Shown: piece by piece, positions 21,225-30,522 of the stretch
Position numbering within the stretch: the stretch's first letter is position 1
Layout of the letters: each line of letters starts with the position of its first letter
Assembly: GCF_003130705.1 (NCBI RefSeq)
Contig: NZ_CP021354.1
Coordinates: forward strand, 1,364,001-1,428,000
Source: Rhodococcus oxybenzonivorans
GTDB lineage: Bacteria; Actinomycetota; Actinomycetes; Mycobacteriales; Mycobacteriaceae
Direction: 5' to 3'
DNA length: 64,000 nucleotides
Translations under genes and position numbers: made by a program
Notes under the pieces: model-generated
What the model was told of the DNA's origin: nothing
The model's database searches: none
The model's input: the letters and a program-made list of their open reading frames with translations, nothing else

Positions 21225-21238
21225 GTTAGTATGGATTC

Positions 21239-21823
21239 ATGAGCCCGGTCACAGGTCCACGCCCCGGTGGACGCAGCGCCCGCATCCAGCAAGCGGTGCA
21301 TGCGTCCACGCGCAAGCTGCTCGCCGAGCGCGAGCGAGCGGACATCACCGTCCCGATGATCGCGGCTGACGCCGGCGTCACCCCGTCCACCATCTACCGG
21401 CGCTGGGGCGACATCACCGAGGTATTCGCCGACGTGGCGATCGAGAGACTGCGGCCCGAGACGCCCCCGCGGGAGACCGGCAGTGTGCGCGGTGACCTCG
21501 TGGCGTGGGCTCAGGAGTATCTGGAGGAGATGTCCTCGCCGGTGTGCCGGGCCGCGCTGCGCGACATCGTGATGAGTGGTGACATGGGCCGCCCCGACAA
21601 CGGCACCAATCAGTACAAGTGCGCGGCGTTCTGCCGGAGTCAGATCAACACCATCCTGGAACGGGACGCACAGTTTTCAGGGGCGCCGGGTGCCGTCGAG
21701 GGCGTGATCGACCACGTCGTCGCGCCGATCGTCTATCGCATTCTGTTCGATCAGGATCCGCTCGCGGAGGACCGCATCGGGGCGCTGGTCGATTCCGCCC
21801 TCGATACGGTCGTTCACGCCTGA
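21239..21823 (+). CDS. TetR-family regulator of the adjacent MFS gene
   Basis: A 194-residue TetR-type repressor. The N-terminal HTH spans about residues 17-62, with ITVPMIAADAGVTPSTIYRRWGD as helices 2-3. The C-terminal ligand domain resembles the TetR_C family seen next to efflux pumps. It is divergent from the MFS gene, and two similar palindromic sites lie in the shared promoter, so it probably represses both. The ATG at 21239 starts immediately before a basic N-terminal arm (GPRPGGRSAR). Confidence 0.9.
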   Translation: MSPVTGPRPGGRSARIQQAVHASTRKLLAERERADITVPMIAADAGVTPSTIYRRWGDITEVFADVAIERLRPETPPRETGSVRGDLVAWAQEYLEEMSSPVCRAALRDIVMSGDMGRPDNGTNQYKCAAFCRSQINTILERDAQFSGAPGAVEGVIDHVVAPIVYRILFDQDPLAEDRIGALVDSALDTVVHA

Positions 21824-21844
21824 CGCGCGCCTTACCTGGAGACG

Positions 21845-23764
21845 TCAGTCCCGGAGCTGCTTCTCGAGCGCCTCGAGCACGGCGACATCCTCGATGGTGG
21901 AGGGCACGGTATACGGCTCGTGGTCGGCGATCTGACGCATCGTCTTACGCAGTATCTTGCCCGAGCGCGTCTTCGGCAGGGCTCCCACGACGGTGACGTC
22001 CCGGAACGTTGCGACCGCGCCGATCTGCTCGCGCACCATCGCAACCAATTCGGCGCGCAACGTTTCCGGGTCGATGTCGACACCGGCCTTGAGGACCACG
22101 TAGCCGCTGGGCCGCTGTCCCTTCAGCTCGTCGCGGATCCCGACCACCGCGCACTCGGCCACGGCCGGATGTCCCGCGACCACGGCTTCCATGCTGCCGG
22201 TCGAGAGCCGATGGCCGGCCACGTTGATGACGTCGTCGCTGCGGCCGAGGACGAACACGTACCCGTCCTCGTCGATGTACCCGGAGTCGCCGGTGAGGTA
22301 GTAGCCGTCGAAGGTGGCGAGGTAGGACTTCACGAACCGGTCCGGGTCGCGCCACAGTCCGGTCAAGGTTCCGGGCGGGAGGGGAAGCCCGATCACGATA
22401 TTGCCTTCGGTGCCTGCCGGAACGACGTGACCCTCACCGTCGACCACCTCGACGCGATAACCAGGCACGGGCACGGTGGGGGAGCCGGCTTTGACGGGCA
22501 TGGGTTCGAGCCCGCGCAGATTGGCGCAGATGGCCCAGCCCGTTTCCGTCTGCCACCAGTGGTCGACCACCGGGAGGCCGAGAACCCGGGTGGCCCACGC
22601 ATAGGTGTCGGGGTCGAGGCGCTCGCCGGCGGCGAACAGCGTCTTCAACGACGAGATATCGTATTTGGCAATCTCTTTCGCTTCGGGGTCGGCCTTGCGG
22701 ACTGCCCGGATCGCGGTCGGGGCGGTGAACAGTGCGGCTACCCCGTGGTCGGAGATCACCCGCCAGAACGCCCCGGCGTCGGGAGTGCCCACCGGTTTGC
22801 CCTCGTACAGCACTGAAGTGGCACCGGCCAGCAACGGGCCGTAGACGATGTACGAATGACCGACCACCCAGCCCACGTCGGAGGCGGTCCACCACACATC
22901 ACCCGGGCCGATGTCGTAGACGTTGGTCATCGACCAGGTCAGGGCCACCGCATGCCCGCCGTTGTCCCGGACCACGCCCTTCGGCTTACCCGTGGTTCCG
23001 GACGTATAGAGGATGTACAGCGGATCCGTGGCAGCGACGGGAACCGGCTGAACGGGCGAGGCATCGGCGGCGAGGGCGTCCCAGTCGAACCAGGAGGCTC
23101 CGTCGTTGCGGTAGTCGGCGGCCGATCCCGGTACCTGCTCGCGATTCTTGACGATCACCGTATGCGGTGGAGTGCTCGACAATTCGAGCGCCTTCGCCAC
23201 CATCGGCAGGTACTCGACGGTGCGCCCCGGCTCGAGCCCGCCCGATGCCGTGACCAGCACAACCGGTCCGGCGTCGTCGATCCGTGTCGCCAGCTCCTTC
23301 GCCGCGAAACCCCCGAACACCACCGAGTGGACGGCGCCGATGCGGGCGCAGGCGAGCATTGCGACGGCGGCCTCGGGAATCATCGGCATGTAGACGATCA
23401 CCCGGTCGCCGGCCACCACGCCCTGTGCGGCGAGGACGCCGGCGAACCGGGACACTTCGTCGAGCAGCTGTGCGTACGTGTATGTGCGGGAAGCCTCGGG
23501 TGCCATTGCCGAGTCGTAGATCAGGGCGTCCTGATCACCTCGCCCGTCCCGCACGTGCCGGTCGAGAGCGTTGAAGCAGGTGTTCAGCCGTGCGTCCGGG
23601 AACCAGCGATACATCGGGGCGGACGAATCGTCGAGGGCGCGCGTCGGTTGCTCGACCCACTCGACTGCCGTTGCGGCCGCCAGCCAGAACTCCTCGGGAC
23701 GTTCGACGCTCTCGCGGTAGACGTCTGCGTACGTACGTCCGGCGCTCGCTGTCGGGGAGCTCAT
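21845..23764 (-). CDS. prpE: Propionyl/acetyl-CoA synthetase (PrpE-like)
   Basis: A 639-residue AMP-forming acyl-CoA synthetase of the acetyl/propionyl-CoA synthetase branch. It activates a short-chain acid through an acyl-adenylate. P-loop YTSGTTGKPKGVV, A5 region HWWQTETGWAI, A7 TGDSGYIDEDGY, and the C-terminal hinge with the acylation-regulated Lys in PKTRSGKILRKTM. Length and the opening TYADVYRESVERPEEFW resemble PrpE more than Acs, so propionate is the likely substrate, though acetate cannot be excluded. It is convergent with the TetR gene. Confidence 0.87.
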   Translation of the reverse strand: MSSPTASAGRTYADVYRESVERPEEFWLAAATAVEWVEQPTRALDDSSAPMYRWFPDARLNTCFNALDRHVRDGRGDQDALIYDSAMAPEASRTYTYAQLLDEVSRFAGVLAAQGVVAGDRVIVYMPMIPEAAVAMLACARIGAVHSVVFGGFAAKELATRIDDAGPVVLVTASGGLEPGRTVEYLPMVAKALELSSTPPHTVIVKNREQVPGSAADYRNDGASWFDWDALAADASPVQPVPVAATDPLYILYTSGTTGKPKGVVRDNGGHAVALTWSMTNVYDIGPGDVWWTASDVGWVVGHSYIVYGPLLAGATSVLYEGKPVGTPDAGAFWRVISDHGVAALFTAPTAIRAVRKADPEAKEIAKYDISSLKTLFAAGERLDPDTYAWATRVLGLPVVDHWWQTETGWAICANLRGLEPMPVKAGSPTVPVPGYRVEVVDGEGHVVPAGTEGNIVIGLPLPPGTLTGLWRDPDRFVKSYLATFDGYYLTGDSGYIDEDGYVFVLGRSDDVINVAGHRLSTGSMEAVVAGHPAVAECAVVGIRDELKGQRPSGYVVLKAGVDIDPETLRAELVAMVREQIGAVATFRDVTVVGALPKTRSGKILRKTMRQIADHEPYTVPSTIEDVAVLEALEKQLRD

Positions 23765-23851
23765 CGATGTTCGTCCTCTCGCCGTTCACCTTGTGACCTG
23801 AAACACCCTATGCGATGGCGGGTGGACGTCGGTGGACGGCGCGGCGCGGGG

Positions 23852-24019
23852 TCAGTCCATACCGCGCCAACCCACGACATCGGGGTCGTCGTCGGCTGGA
23901 GGTTCGGGATCGCGCCATTCTTCCGCGCGCGTGGGTTTGTTGCCGCGGATCATTCCTTCTGTCTCGTGCTTCATTTCGTCGTCCTGCCGAGGTCCGTGTT
24001 TGGCGCTCGCGCGTTCCAT
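23852..24019 (-). CDS. Small conserved actinobacterial protein (55 aa)
   Basis: A 55-residue acidic, hydrophilic protein beginning MERASAKHGPRQDDEMKHE and ending DDPDVVGWRGMD. The KHGPRxDDExKHE start and the RAEEWRDPEPPADD centre resemble short conserved hypothetical proteins I have seen in several actinobacteria; function unknown. GGAAGGACGAG just before the ATG is a good ribosome-binding site. It lies on the same strand as, and between, the esterase and prpE genes. Confidence 0.72.
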   Translation of the reverse strand: MERASAKHGPRQDDEMKHETEGMIRGNKPTRAEEWRDPEPPADDDPDVVGWRGMD

Positions 24020-24097
24020 GTGCTCGTCCTTCCTCTCGGTCCGCGCCGGATACCCGACGGGGCGAGAGGCGAAACGGGAGTTCCGCCGGATCCGGCG

Positions 24098-25162
24098 CTA
24101 GATGCCGAGCGACGACGCGATCATCGGCCAGGAGTTGTGCAGGTCGTCCTGCCAGTAGCCCCACGAGTGGGTGCCGGTGGGATGGAAGTCGAACGTGGCG
24201 GGGATTCCCAGTGAGTTCAGCCGGTCGGCCAGCCGGTAGGTGCACTGGTTCGTCCCCGCTTCGATGATTCCGCCTACGATCACCTGGTTGGCCAGGACGC
24301 CTACGTCCCCGTTGACGTCCGGACCGTTCAGCGTGTCGTGGTGGCCGGGCAGGCCGGTACCGTTGCTGATGTAGAGGTCGATGCCCCGCAATTTTTCGGC
24401 GTTGACGACGGGGTCGTTGGCCACCCAGTCCGGATCGCCCGGGGGTCCCCACATGTTCTCGACGTCTCCGCCGCGGGCGCTGACCACGAAGGTGACGTAA
24501 TCTCGGCCGGGCTGGGTGCTCGTCTCGGCGCACCCGCTGTAGGAGCCGACCGCCCGATACAGCGAGGGGGCGGACTGGGCGAGACTCAGCACCGAAGTGC
24601 CCGACATCGACAGTCCCGCAATGGCATTCTCGCCGGTCGTTCCCAGTGTGGCGTCGACGATCGGGGGAAGTTCCTCGGTGAGGAAGGTGGTCCATTTGTT
24701 GAGGCCGAGAGTGGGATCGGGCTTCTGCCAGTCGGTGTAGTAACTGAACGCGCCGCCGACAGGGGTGACCACATTGACGTTCTTGTCGGCGAAGAAGCTG
24801 ACCACGTCAGTCTTGGCCTTCCAGGTTGCCGAGTCCTGCCCGCCACCGGCACCGTTGAGTAGGTACAAGGTAGGGCGAGGCACGCTGGCGTCTGCCGGAC
24901 GAATCACCTCGAGAAGAATCACTTTCTCCATCGCCGCCGAGTAGACGTACATGTTCAATTGACGGCCGTCGATCTCCTCGATGCGGTCGAGAACCGATCC
25001 GTCCGCCGAGGCCGGCGTGTCGGTGGGAAGAGTTCGCCACTCGTCGGCCGACGCTACGGCCACCTGACCGAACAGGCTCGACGAGGCGACGACAGCGACA
25101 ATCAGGAGCGCCCGACAGCGTCCGATGATCGGGTGCGCCCGACGGTGTCCGATCGCGCTCAT
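24098..25162 (-). CDS. Secreted esterase, Ag85/mycolyltransferase type
   Basis: A 354-residue exported alpha/beta hydrolase of the esterase-D/antigen 85 family. A signal peptide covers about residues 1-40 (hydrophobic core after HPIIGRCR, cleavage near VASADE). The nucleophile elbow is GLSMSGTS and the catalytic His lies in PTGTHSWGYWQDDL near the C-terminus. Corynebacteriales use such enzymes to move mycolates between trehalose esters and arabinogalactan, so that is the likely role. GAGGAGCGGCC before the ATG supports the start. The accD3 gene upstream, also in lipid metabolism, may be co-transcribed (125-bp gap). Confidence 0.88.
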   Translation of the reverse strand: MSAIGHRRAHPIIGRCRALLIVAVVASSSLFGQVAVASADEWRTLPTDTPASADGSVLDRIEEIDGRQLNMYVYSAAMEKVILLEVIRPADASVPRPTLYLLNGAGGGQDSATWKAKTDVVSFFADKNVNVVTPVGGAFSYYTDWQKPDPTLGLNKWTTFLTEELPPIVDATLGTTGENAIAGLSMSGTSVLSLAQSAPSLYRAVGSYSGCAETSTQPGRDYVTFVVSARGGDVENMWGPPGDPDWVANDPVVNAEKLRGIDLYISNGTGLPGHHDTLNGPDVNGDVGVLANQVIVGGIIEAGTNQCTYRLADRLNSLGIPATFDFHPTGTHSWGYWQDDLHNSWPMIASSLGI

Positions 25163-25287
25163 GGCCGCTCCTCGTGCTCGACTGCACTGCCCGACTACCG
25201 TTGGATCCTGATTCCCTCTCACGGTAACGGGGAAACATTCCTCTCGGCGGCTGAAACGGAAGACCCGATGTTCGCCGGCGACGAAAC

Positions 25288-26787
25288 CTAGCCGTTCGGC
25301 AGGCCGAGGTTCCGGTAGCGGGCCAGCCGCGCGGCGAATCGCTCGGCGTCGGGCGCAGCGATGAGCGTGCGCAGTTCGCGGGAAATGGCCTCGCCGACTC
25401 GCTTCGAGAAGTCGACGGGTTCGTCGGCGGCGTCGGGTCGCTCGGGAATGATCGCGTCGATGACGCCGTCGCGCAGCAGGTCGAGGGAACGGATGCCCTG
25501 TGCGGCCGCCATCTCCGGGGCGTGCGTGGTGTCGCGGTGGACGATGGCACTGGCACCTTCCGGCGGCAGCGGCGCCAGCCAGCCGTTCTGTGCGGCGAGG
25601 ACGCGGTCCGCGGGAAGGAAGGCCAGCGCCCCGCCGCCGGTGCCTTGTCCCAGCAGAACCGACACGGTCGGAGTCTTCAGCGTCACCAGATCGGAGATGC
25701 AGCGTGCGATTTCCGGGGCCAGTCCGCGTTCCTCCGCCTCCTTCGACAGCGCCGCGCCGAGGGTGTCGATGACGAGGACCAGTGGTATCTGCAACTCCTC
25801 CGCGAGACGCATGCCCCGACGGGCCTCGCGCAGGGCGGCCGGTCCCATGGTATTGAGCGCCGACTGTCCGGCGCGGTCCTGGCCCAGGAGAACACAGGGG
25901 GCACCGCGGAACCGCGCCAGCGACAACAACACGGTGCCCTCGGTTTCCCCCTGCCCCGTTCCGCTGAGCGGGACCTGCTCCGTGGCCGCGTGCCGGAGGA
26001 GGTGACGGATACCGGGACGGTCGGCGCGCCGCGAGAGCATCACCGATTGCCAGGCAGGGACGTCGGGAATTTCGACGTCCGGGATCTCGGCGGTGACCGT
26101 CGGTGTGGCAGGAGGGTCGATCAGCACGCGCAGGGCGCGATGCACTAGGAGCCGTAGCCGACTGGCAGGGACCACGCCGTCGATGACACCGTTGCGGTAC
26201 AGGTTTTCCGACGTCTGCACGCCGTCGGGGAACTTCTCGCCGTAGAGCGCCGCGTAGACGCGGGGACCGAGGAACCCGACCAGCGCACCGGGTTCGGCCA
26301 CGGTGATGTGCCCGAGTGAACCCCAGGACGCGAAAACTCCGCCGGTGGTGGGATTGCGCAAATACACCAGATACGGCAGGTGCGCCGCCTTGTGGGTCGC
26401 CACGGCCGCGGCGATCTTGACCATCTGCACGAAGGCGACGGTGCCCTCCTGCATCCGCGTGCCCCCGGACGTGGGGGAGGCGAGCAGGGGCAGCCCCTCG
26501 CGGGTTGCCCGCTCGATGGCGCTGACGATGCGTTCGGCCGCCGCCACCCCGATCGAACCCGCGAGGAACGCGAACTCGCAGGCGATCACAGCTACCCGGC
26601 GACCACGAACCGTGCCGACTCCGGTGAGCACCGATTCGTCGACGCCCGACTTCTCGGCGGCCTTCATCAGGTCCGTTCCGTACTTGTCGTCGGGCCGCAC
26701 GTCCACCGGGGTGGTGTCCCAGGAGACGTAACTGCCCTGATCCAACACCAATTCGAGGACGTCGTGGGCGGAGATCTTGGCGGCCAT
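25288..26787 (-). CDS. accD3: Acyl-CoA carboxylase carboxyltransferase, fused beta-alpha (AccD3)
   Basis: A 499-residue carboxyltransferase with both crotonase-like halves in one chain: the N-terminal (beta-like) half contains SPTSGGTRMQEGT, and the C-terminal (alpha-like) half contains LVIDTLGAALSKEAEERG and LLGQGTGGGALAFL. No N-terminal zinc finger is visible. M. tuberculosis AccD3 (Rv0904c) has similar size. The substrate and biotin-carrying partner (AccA3-type) cannot be read here. Start ATG 26787 places the first conserved residues immediately. It is divergent from the FAD subunit gene, where M. tuberculosis has echA6. Confidence 0.92.
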   Translation of the reverse strand: MAAKISAHDVLELVLDQGSYVSWDTTPVDVRPDDKYGTDLMKAAEKSGVDESVLTGVGTVRGRRVAVIACEFAFLAGSIGVAAAERIVSAIERATREGLPLLASPTSGGTRMQEGTVAFVQMVKIAAAVATHKAAHLPYLVYLRNPTTGGVFASWGSLGHITVAEPGALVGFLGPRVYAALYGEKFPDGVQTSENLYRNGVIDGVVPASRLRLLVHRALRVLIDPPATPTVTAEIPDVEIPDVPAWQSVMLSRRADRPGIRHLLRHAATEQVPLSGTGQGETEGTVLLSLARFRGAPCVLLGQDRAGQSALNTMGPAALREARRGMRLAEELQIPLVLVIDTLGAALSKEAEERGLAPEIARCISDLVTLKTPTVSVLLGQGTGGGALAFLPADRVLAAQNGWLAPLPPEGASAIVHRDTTHAPEMAAAQGIRSLDLLRDGVIDAIIPERPDAADEPVDFSKRVGEAISRELRTLIAAPDAERFAARLARYRNLGLPNG

Positions 26788-26964
26788 GGCCCTGAGAGTA
26801 GCGGTACGTCCGCAGGGAGCGATGCCTGCTACGGCGGGTGACGGCAGTCCATTCGGCGGGAACAGCGCAAACGGCGCCGACACACCGTCGCCGGTGTCTA
26901 GAGTCGAAGACGTCGATGCAGGTTGGGCATGAGAACGACACCTTCCCCCGAGGGGAGCAGTCCC

Positions 26965-27792
26965 ATGGATCTCCACACTGTCACGGACGTCGTTCGACGA
27001 CCATCCGACAGGCCGGGGGAGGCGTGGTGTGACGGCGACGCCTGGCTGGCCGGGGGCACGTGGTTGTTCTCCGTCCCGCAGCCCGACGTCCGCCGCCTCG
27101 TCGACATCACCACCCTCGGCTGGGATGCGCTGGTGGCCGGTGACGCCGGCCTGGAGATCGGTGCCACGTGCACGATCCGGGAGCTGTATGCGCTGGAGCC
27201 GCCGGGCGACTGGCTCGCCGGCCCGTTGCTGGCCACGAGTTGCGAGGCGTTTCTGGCGTCGTTCAAGGTATGGAATTCGGCGACAGTCGGCGGCAACATC
27301 TGCATGTCACTGCCTGCCGGCCCGATGATCACGCTGACCGTCGCGCTGGAGGCGACGTACACGCTCTGGAATGCCGACGGATCCGAACGCACCGTCGATG
27401 CCGTCGACTTCGTGACGGGAGATCACCGCAACATCCTCGCGCCGGGTGACATCCTGCGGCGCATCGACATTCCGGTGAGTGCCTTGCGTAAGCGTCACAC
27501 CCACCGTCGTTTCACGCTTACGCAGTTGGGTCGTTCCACGATCTTCCTGATCGCCACGCAGTCGCCCGGAACCGACGACTTTCTGCTCACCCTGACTGCG
27601 GGCACCACCCGTCCGGTGCGCCTGTCGTTCGACTCCATGCCCGATGCCGACGCGTTGCGCCACAGCATCGACGACCTACCCGCCGACGTGTGGTTCGACG
27701 ATCCGAACGGCACTCCCGACCACCGCCGTCACCTGGCGAAACACTTCGCCGAAGAGATTCGCAGTGAACTGGCACCGGGAGAACTGTCATGA
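26965..27792 (+). CDS. Molybdenum hydroxylase FAD-binding subunit (CoxM-like)
   Basis: A 275-residue FAD-binding PCMH-type subunit that accepts electrons from the Fe-S clusters. Visible are the pyrophosphate-binding LAGGTWLFSVPQPD segment, IGATCTIREL, and KVWNSATVGGNICMSLPAGP, the canonical ATVGGN FAD motif. AGGGGAGC precedes the ATG at 26965. The gene overlaps the next one by 4 bp (ATGA), so the flavin and Fe-S/Mo subunits are made together. Confidence 0.9.
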   Translation: MDLHTVTDVVRRPSDRPGEAWCDGDAWLAGGTWLFSVPQPDVRRLVDITTLGWDALVAGDAGLEIGATCTIRELYALEPPGDWLAGPLLATSCEAFLASFKVWNSATVGGNICMSLPAGPMITLTVALEATYTLWNADGSERTVDAVDFVTGDHRNILAPGDILRRIDIPVSALRKRHTHRRFTLTQLGRSTIFLIATQSPGTDDFLLTLTAGTTRPVRLSFDSMPDADALRHSIDDLPADVWFDDPNGTPDHRRHLAKHFAEEIRSELAPGELS

Positions 27793-30512
27793 CGTACACC
27801 GTGAACGGCAAGACGTTCGACGAACAACCCGAGCCGGGCCAGTGCCTGCGCACCTTCGTGCGCGCACTGGGCCATCACGGTGTGAAGAAGGGATGCGACG
27901 CGGGCGATTGCGGCGCGTGCACGGTGTGGCTCGACGGCGTCCCTGTGCACAGCTGCATCACCCCTGCTTTCCGGGCCGACGGCCACGAGGTGACGACCAT
28001 CGAGGGGCTGGGCTCACCCGAAAATCTGCACCCGGTGCAGCGCTGCTTCCGCGATGCGCCGGGCTTTCAGTGCGGTTTCTGCACTGCCGGCATGATCATG
28101 ACTTCGGCGACGTTCACGGACGCGCAGAAGGCGGATCTGCCTCGCGCGCTGAAGGGTAACTTGTGCCGTTGCACCGGGTACCGGGCGATCGAAGACGCGA
28201 TCAACGGTGTCACCGAGATCGAGGAAGCGCTGCCGGGCAAGGCCGTCGGCACCAGTGTGGGAGCGCCCGCAGCCACCGAAGTGGTCACGGGCCGCGCCGA
28301 GTTCACCATGGACACCGAGATCGAGGGCATGCTGCAGCTGAAGGTGCTGCACTCCCCGCACGCCCATGCGCGCATCGTCTCCATCGACAAGACCGCGGCG
28401 CTCGCCGTTCCCGGGGTGCTGCGGGTGTACACGTGGCAGGACGTGCCCCGCAAGAGGTTCACCACGGCAATCCACACCGATCACCTCGTCGACCCCGACG
28501 ACACCTACATCCTCGACGACACCGTGCGGTTCGCCGGGCAGCGGGTGGTCGCGGTACTCGCCGACACCGTCGCCGCCGCCGAGGAGGGATGCCGGAAGGT
28601 GGTGGTCGAATACGACATGCTGCCTGCGGTGTTCGACCCGGAGGAAGCGATGGCGGACGGGGCGCCTCGGCTGCACGGCTCGGACGACCCCTTCGTACGG
28701 GACCCCGACCACAACATCCTCCTCGAACTCCACGGGAACATCGGTGACCTCGAGGCGGGGCTGGCCGAGGCCGACGTGATCCACGAGGGCACCTACTTCT
28801 CCCCGCGCGTACAGCACGCGCATCTCGAGACGCACGGGTCGATCGCGTGGATGGAGGACGGCAGGCTGCACGTGCGCACCAGCTCGCAGTCGCCTTCCAT
28901 CGCCAAGGTCAAGCTGGCCCATCTCTTCGACCTGCGTCCCGATCAGCTGCGTGTGTTCTGCAAGCGTGTCGGTGGCGGTTTCGGTGGCAAGCAGGAGGTG
29001 ATCACCGAGGATCTGGTGGCGCTCGCCGCCCTCGACACCGGGCGTCCGGTCTGCTTCGAGTACACCCGGGAGGAGGAGTTCACGACGGCATCGCCGCGGC
29101 ACCCGATGACGTTGACGATCACCTTGGGAGCGCGGGCCGACGGCACGCTCACCGCGTTCGGGGTGCGCAACGTGTCGAACACGGGCGCCTACGGCAATCA
29201 CGGGGGCGAGACCCTGTTCGCGGCCGGAGCCGCCATCTCGATGTACCGGTGCCGCAACAAGAAGTTCGACGCGTACTCCGTCTACACGAACACGGTGCCG
29301 AGTGGTGCGCTGCGCGGGTACGGCATGACTCAGCCGGCGTTCGCGGTGGAGTCCGCGATGCACGAACTCGCGGTCGCCCTCGACATCGATCCGCTGGAAC
29401 TGCGCAGACGCAACATCGTGCGCCCCGGGGATTCCCTCGTGGCAATCGACGACCGGCCGGACGACGTCGCCTTCAACGAGGACGGCCTCGGCCAGTGCAT
29501 CGACCTCGTCGACGCTGCCCTCTCGCGCAGTGCGGACGGGAAGGCGCTCGGTGGCCACTGGCTGATCGGCACGGGTACCGCCAGTTCTGTGCACGAGACC
29601 GCCCCGCCCACGGAGCACATCTCGGAGGCGTGGCTGACACTCGGTGACGACTGTGTCTACGAATTAGCAGTCGGCACGGTCGAATTCGGGGAGGGAACGT
29701 CCACCGCGCATGTGCAGATCGCCGCCAACCAGCTCGGCACCACACCCGCGCGGGTGCGGCTCGTGCAGTCCGACACCGACCGGACCGGTTTCGACACAGG
29801 AGCGTTCGCGAGCGCGGGCCTGTTCGTCGCCGGCAACGCCGTGCTGCGGGCATCCGACGCCCTCCGCGACCGCATCCTGGCCTTCGCTGCCGCACACACC
29901 CGGTCCGATTTGTCCGACTGCTCGATGGACGACGACGGCGTTGTCTGTGGTGGCGTCCGCGTCTCGCTCGGCGAACTCCTCGATGCGGCACACCGACGCG
30001 GTATCCGGTTCACCGCGGCGCGCAAGGCGTACGGCTCGCCGCGCAGCGTGGTGTCGAATACCCACGGCTTCCGTATCGCCGTTCACCGGATCACGGGCGA
30101 GGTCCGCATCCTCTACAGCGTTCATGCCACCGACGCCGGCGTTGTCATCAACCCGGCTCAGGTGCGCGGCCAGATCGAGGGCGGCGTGGCCCAGGGCATC
30201 GGGTTCGCGCTGACCGAGAACTACCACGTCGACCACACCGGCACGATGATCAACCCGAGCCTGCGGAACTATTGTATCCCCACGTACGCCGACGTCCCGC
30301 GCACGGAGGTGTTGCTGGTCGACTCGTCGGATTCTGTCGGCCCGATGCGGTCCAAAGGCATGGCGGAGTGCTGTATCAACCCGGTGGCGCCGGCGTTGGC
30401 CAATGCCCTGCACGACGCGACCGGTGTGCGCTACCGGGAGTTGCCGCTGACACCCGAGCGCATCTACCGACGGCTCGGGGAGTCGACGAGCGTTGTGACG
30501 GCGCAGGCGTAG
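27789..30512 (+). CDS. Molybdenum hydroxylase, fused [2Fe-2S] and molybdopterin subunit
   Basis: A 907-residue protein that fuses what are separate CoxS and CoxL chains at the window's left end. Residues 1-155 are the Fe-S part: C36, C41, C44, C56 (CDAGDCGAC...C) and C95, C98, C126, C128. From about residue 165 the Mo part starts with TGRAEFTMD and SPHAHARI, then RVGGGFGGKQE and RGYGMTQPAFAVE. The catalytic Glu lies in SKGMAECCINPVAPA, replacing the more usual GVGEPP context. The nearby FAD subunit completes the electron path to NAD+ or another acceptor. The substrate (purine, aldehyde or N-heterocycle) is unknown. Confidence 0.92.
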   Translation: MTYTVNGKTFDEQPEPGQCLRTFVRALGHHGVKKGCDAGDCGACTVWLDGVPVHSCITPAFRADGHEVTTIEGLGSPENLHPVQRCFRDAPGFQCGFCTAGMIMTSATFTDAQKADLPRALKGNLCRCTGYRAIEDAINGVTEIEEALPGKAVGTSVGAPAATEVVTGRAEFTMDTEIEGMLQLKVLHSPHAHARIVSIDKTAALAVPGVLRVYTWQDVPRKRFTTAIHTDHLVDPDDTYILDDTVRFAGQRVVAVLADTVAAAEEGCRKVVVEYDMLPAVFDPEEAMADGAPRLHGSDDPFVRDPDHNILLELHGNIGDLEAGLAEADVIHEGTYFSPRVQHAHLETHGSIAWMEDGRLHVRTSSQSPSIAKVKLAHLFDLRPDQLRVFCKRVGGGFGGKQEVITEDLVALAALDTGRPVCFEYTREEEFTTASPRHPMTLTITLGARADGTLTAFGVRNVSNTGAYGNHGGETLFAAGAAISMYRCRNKKFDAYSVYTNTVPSGALRGYGMTQPAFAVESAMHELAVALDIDPLELRRRNIVRPGDSLVAIDDRPDDVAFNEDGLGQCIDLVDAALSRSADGKALGGHWLIGTGTASSVHETAPPTEHISEAWLTLGDDCVYELAVGTVEFGEGTSTAHVQIAANQLGTTPARVRLVQSDTDRTGFDTGAFASAGLFVAGNAVLRASDALRDRILAFAAAHTRSDLSDCSMDDDGVVCGGVRVSLGELLDAAHRRGIRFTAARKAYGSPRSVVSNTHGFRIAVHRITGEVRILYSVHATDAGVVINPAQVRGQIEGGVAQGIGFALTENYHVDHTGTMINPSLRNYCIPTYADVPRTEVLLVDSSDSVGPMRSKGMAECCINPVAPALANALHDATGVRYRELPLTPERIYRRLGESTSVVTAQA

Positions 30513-30522
30513 GGCGGCGGCG

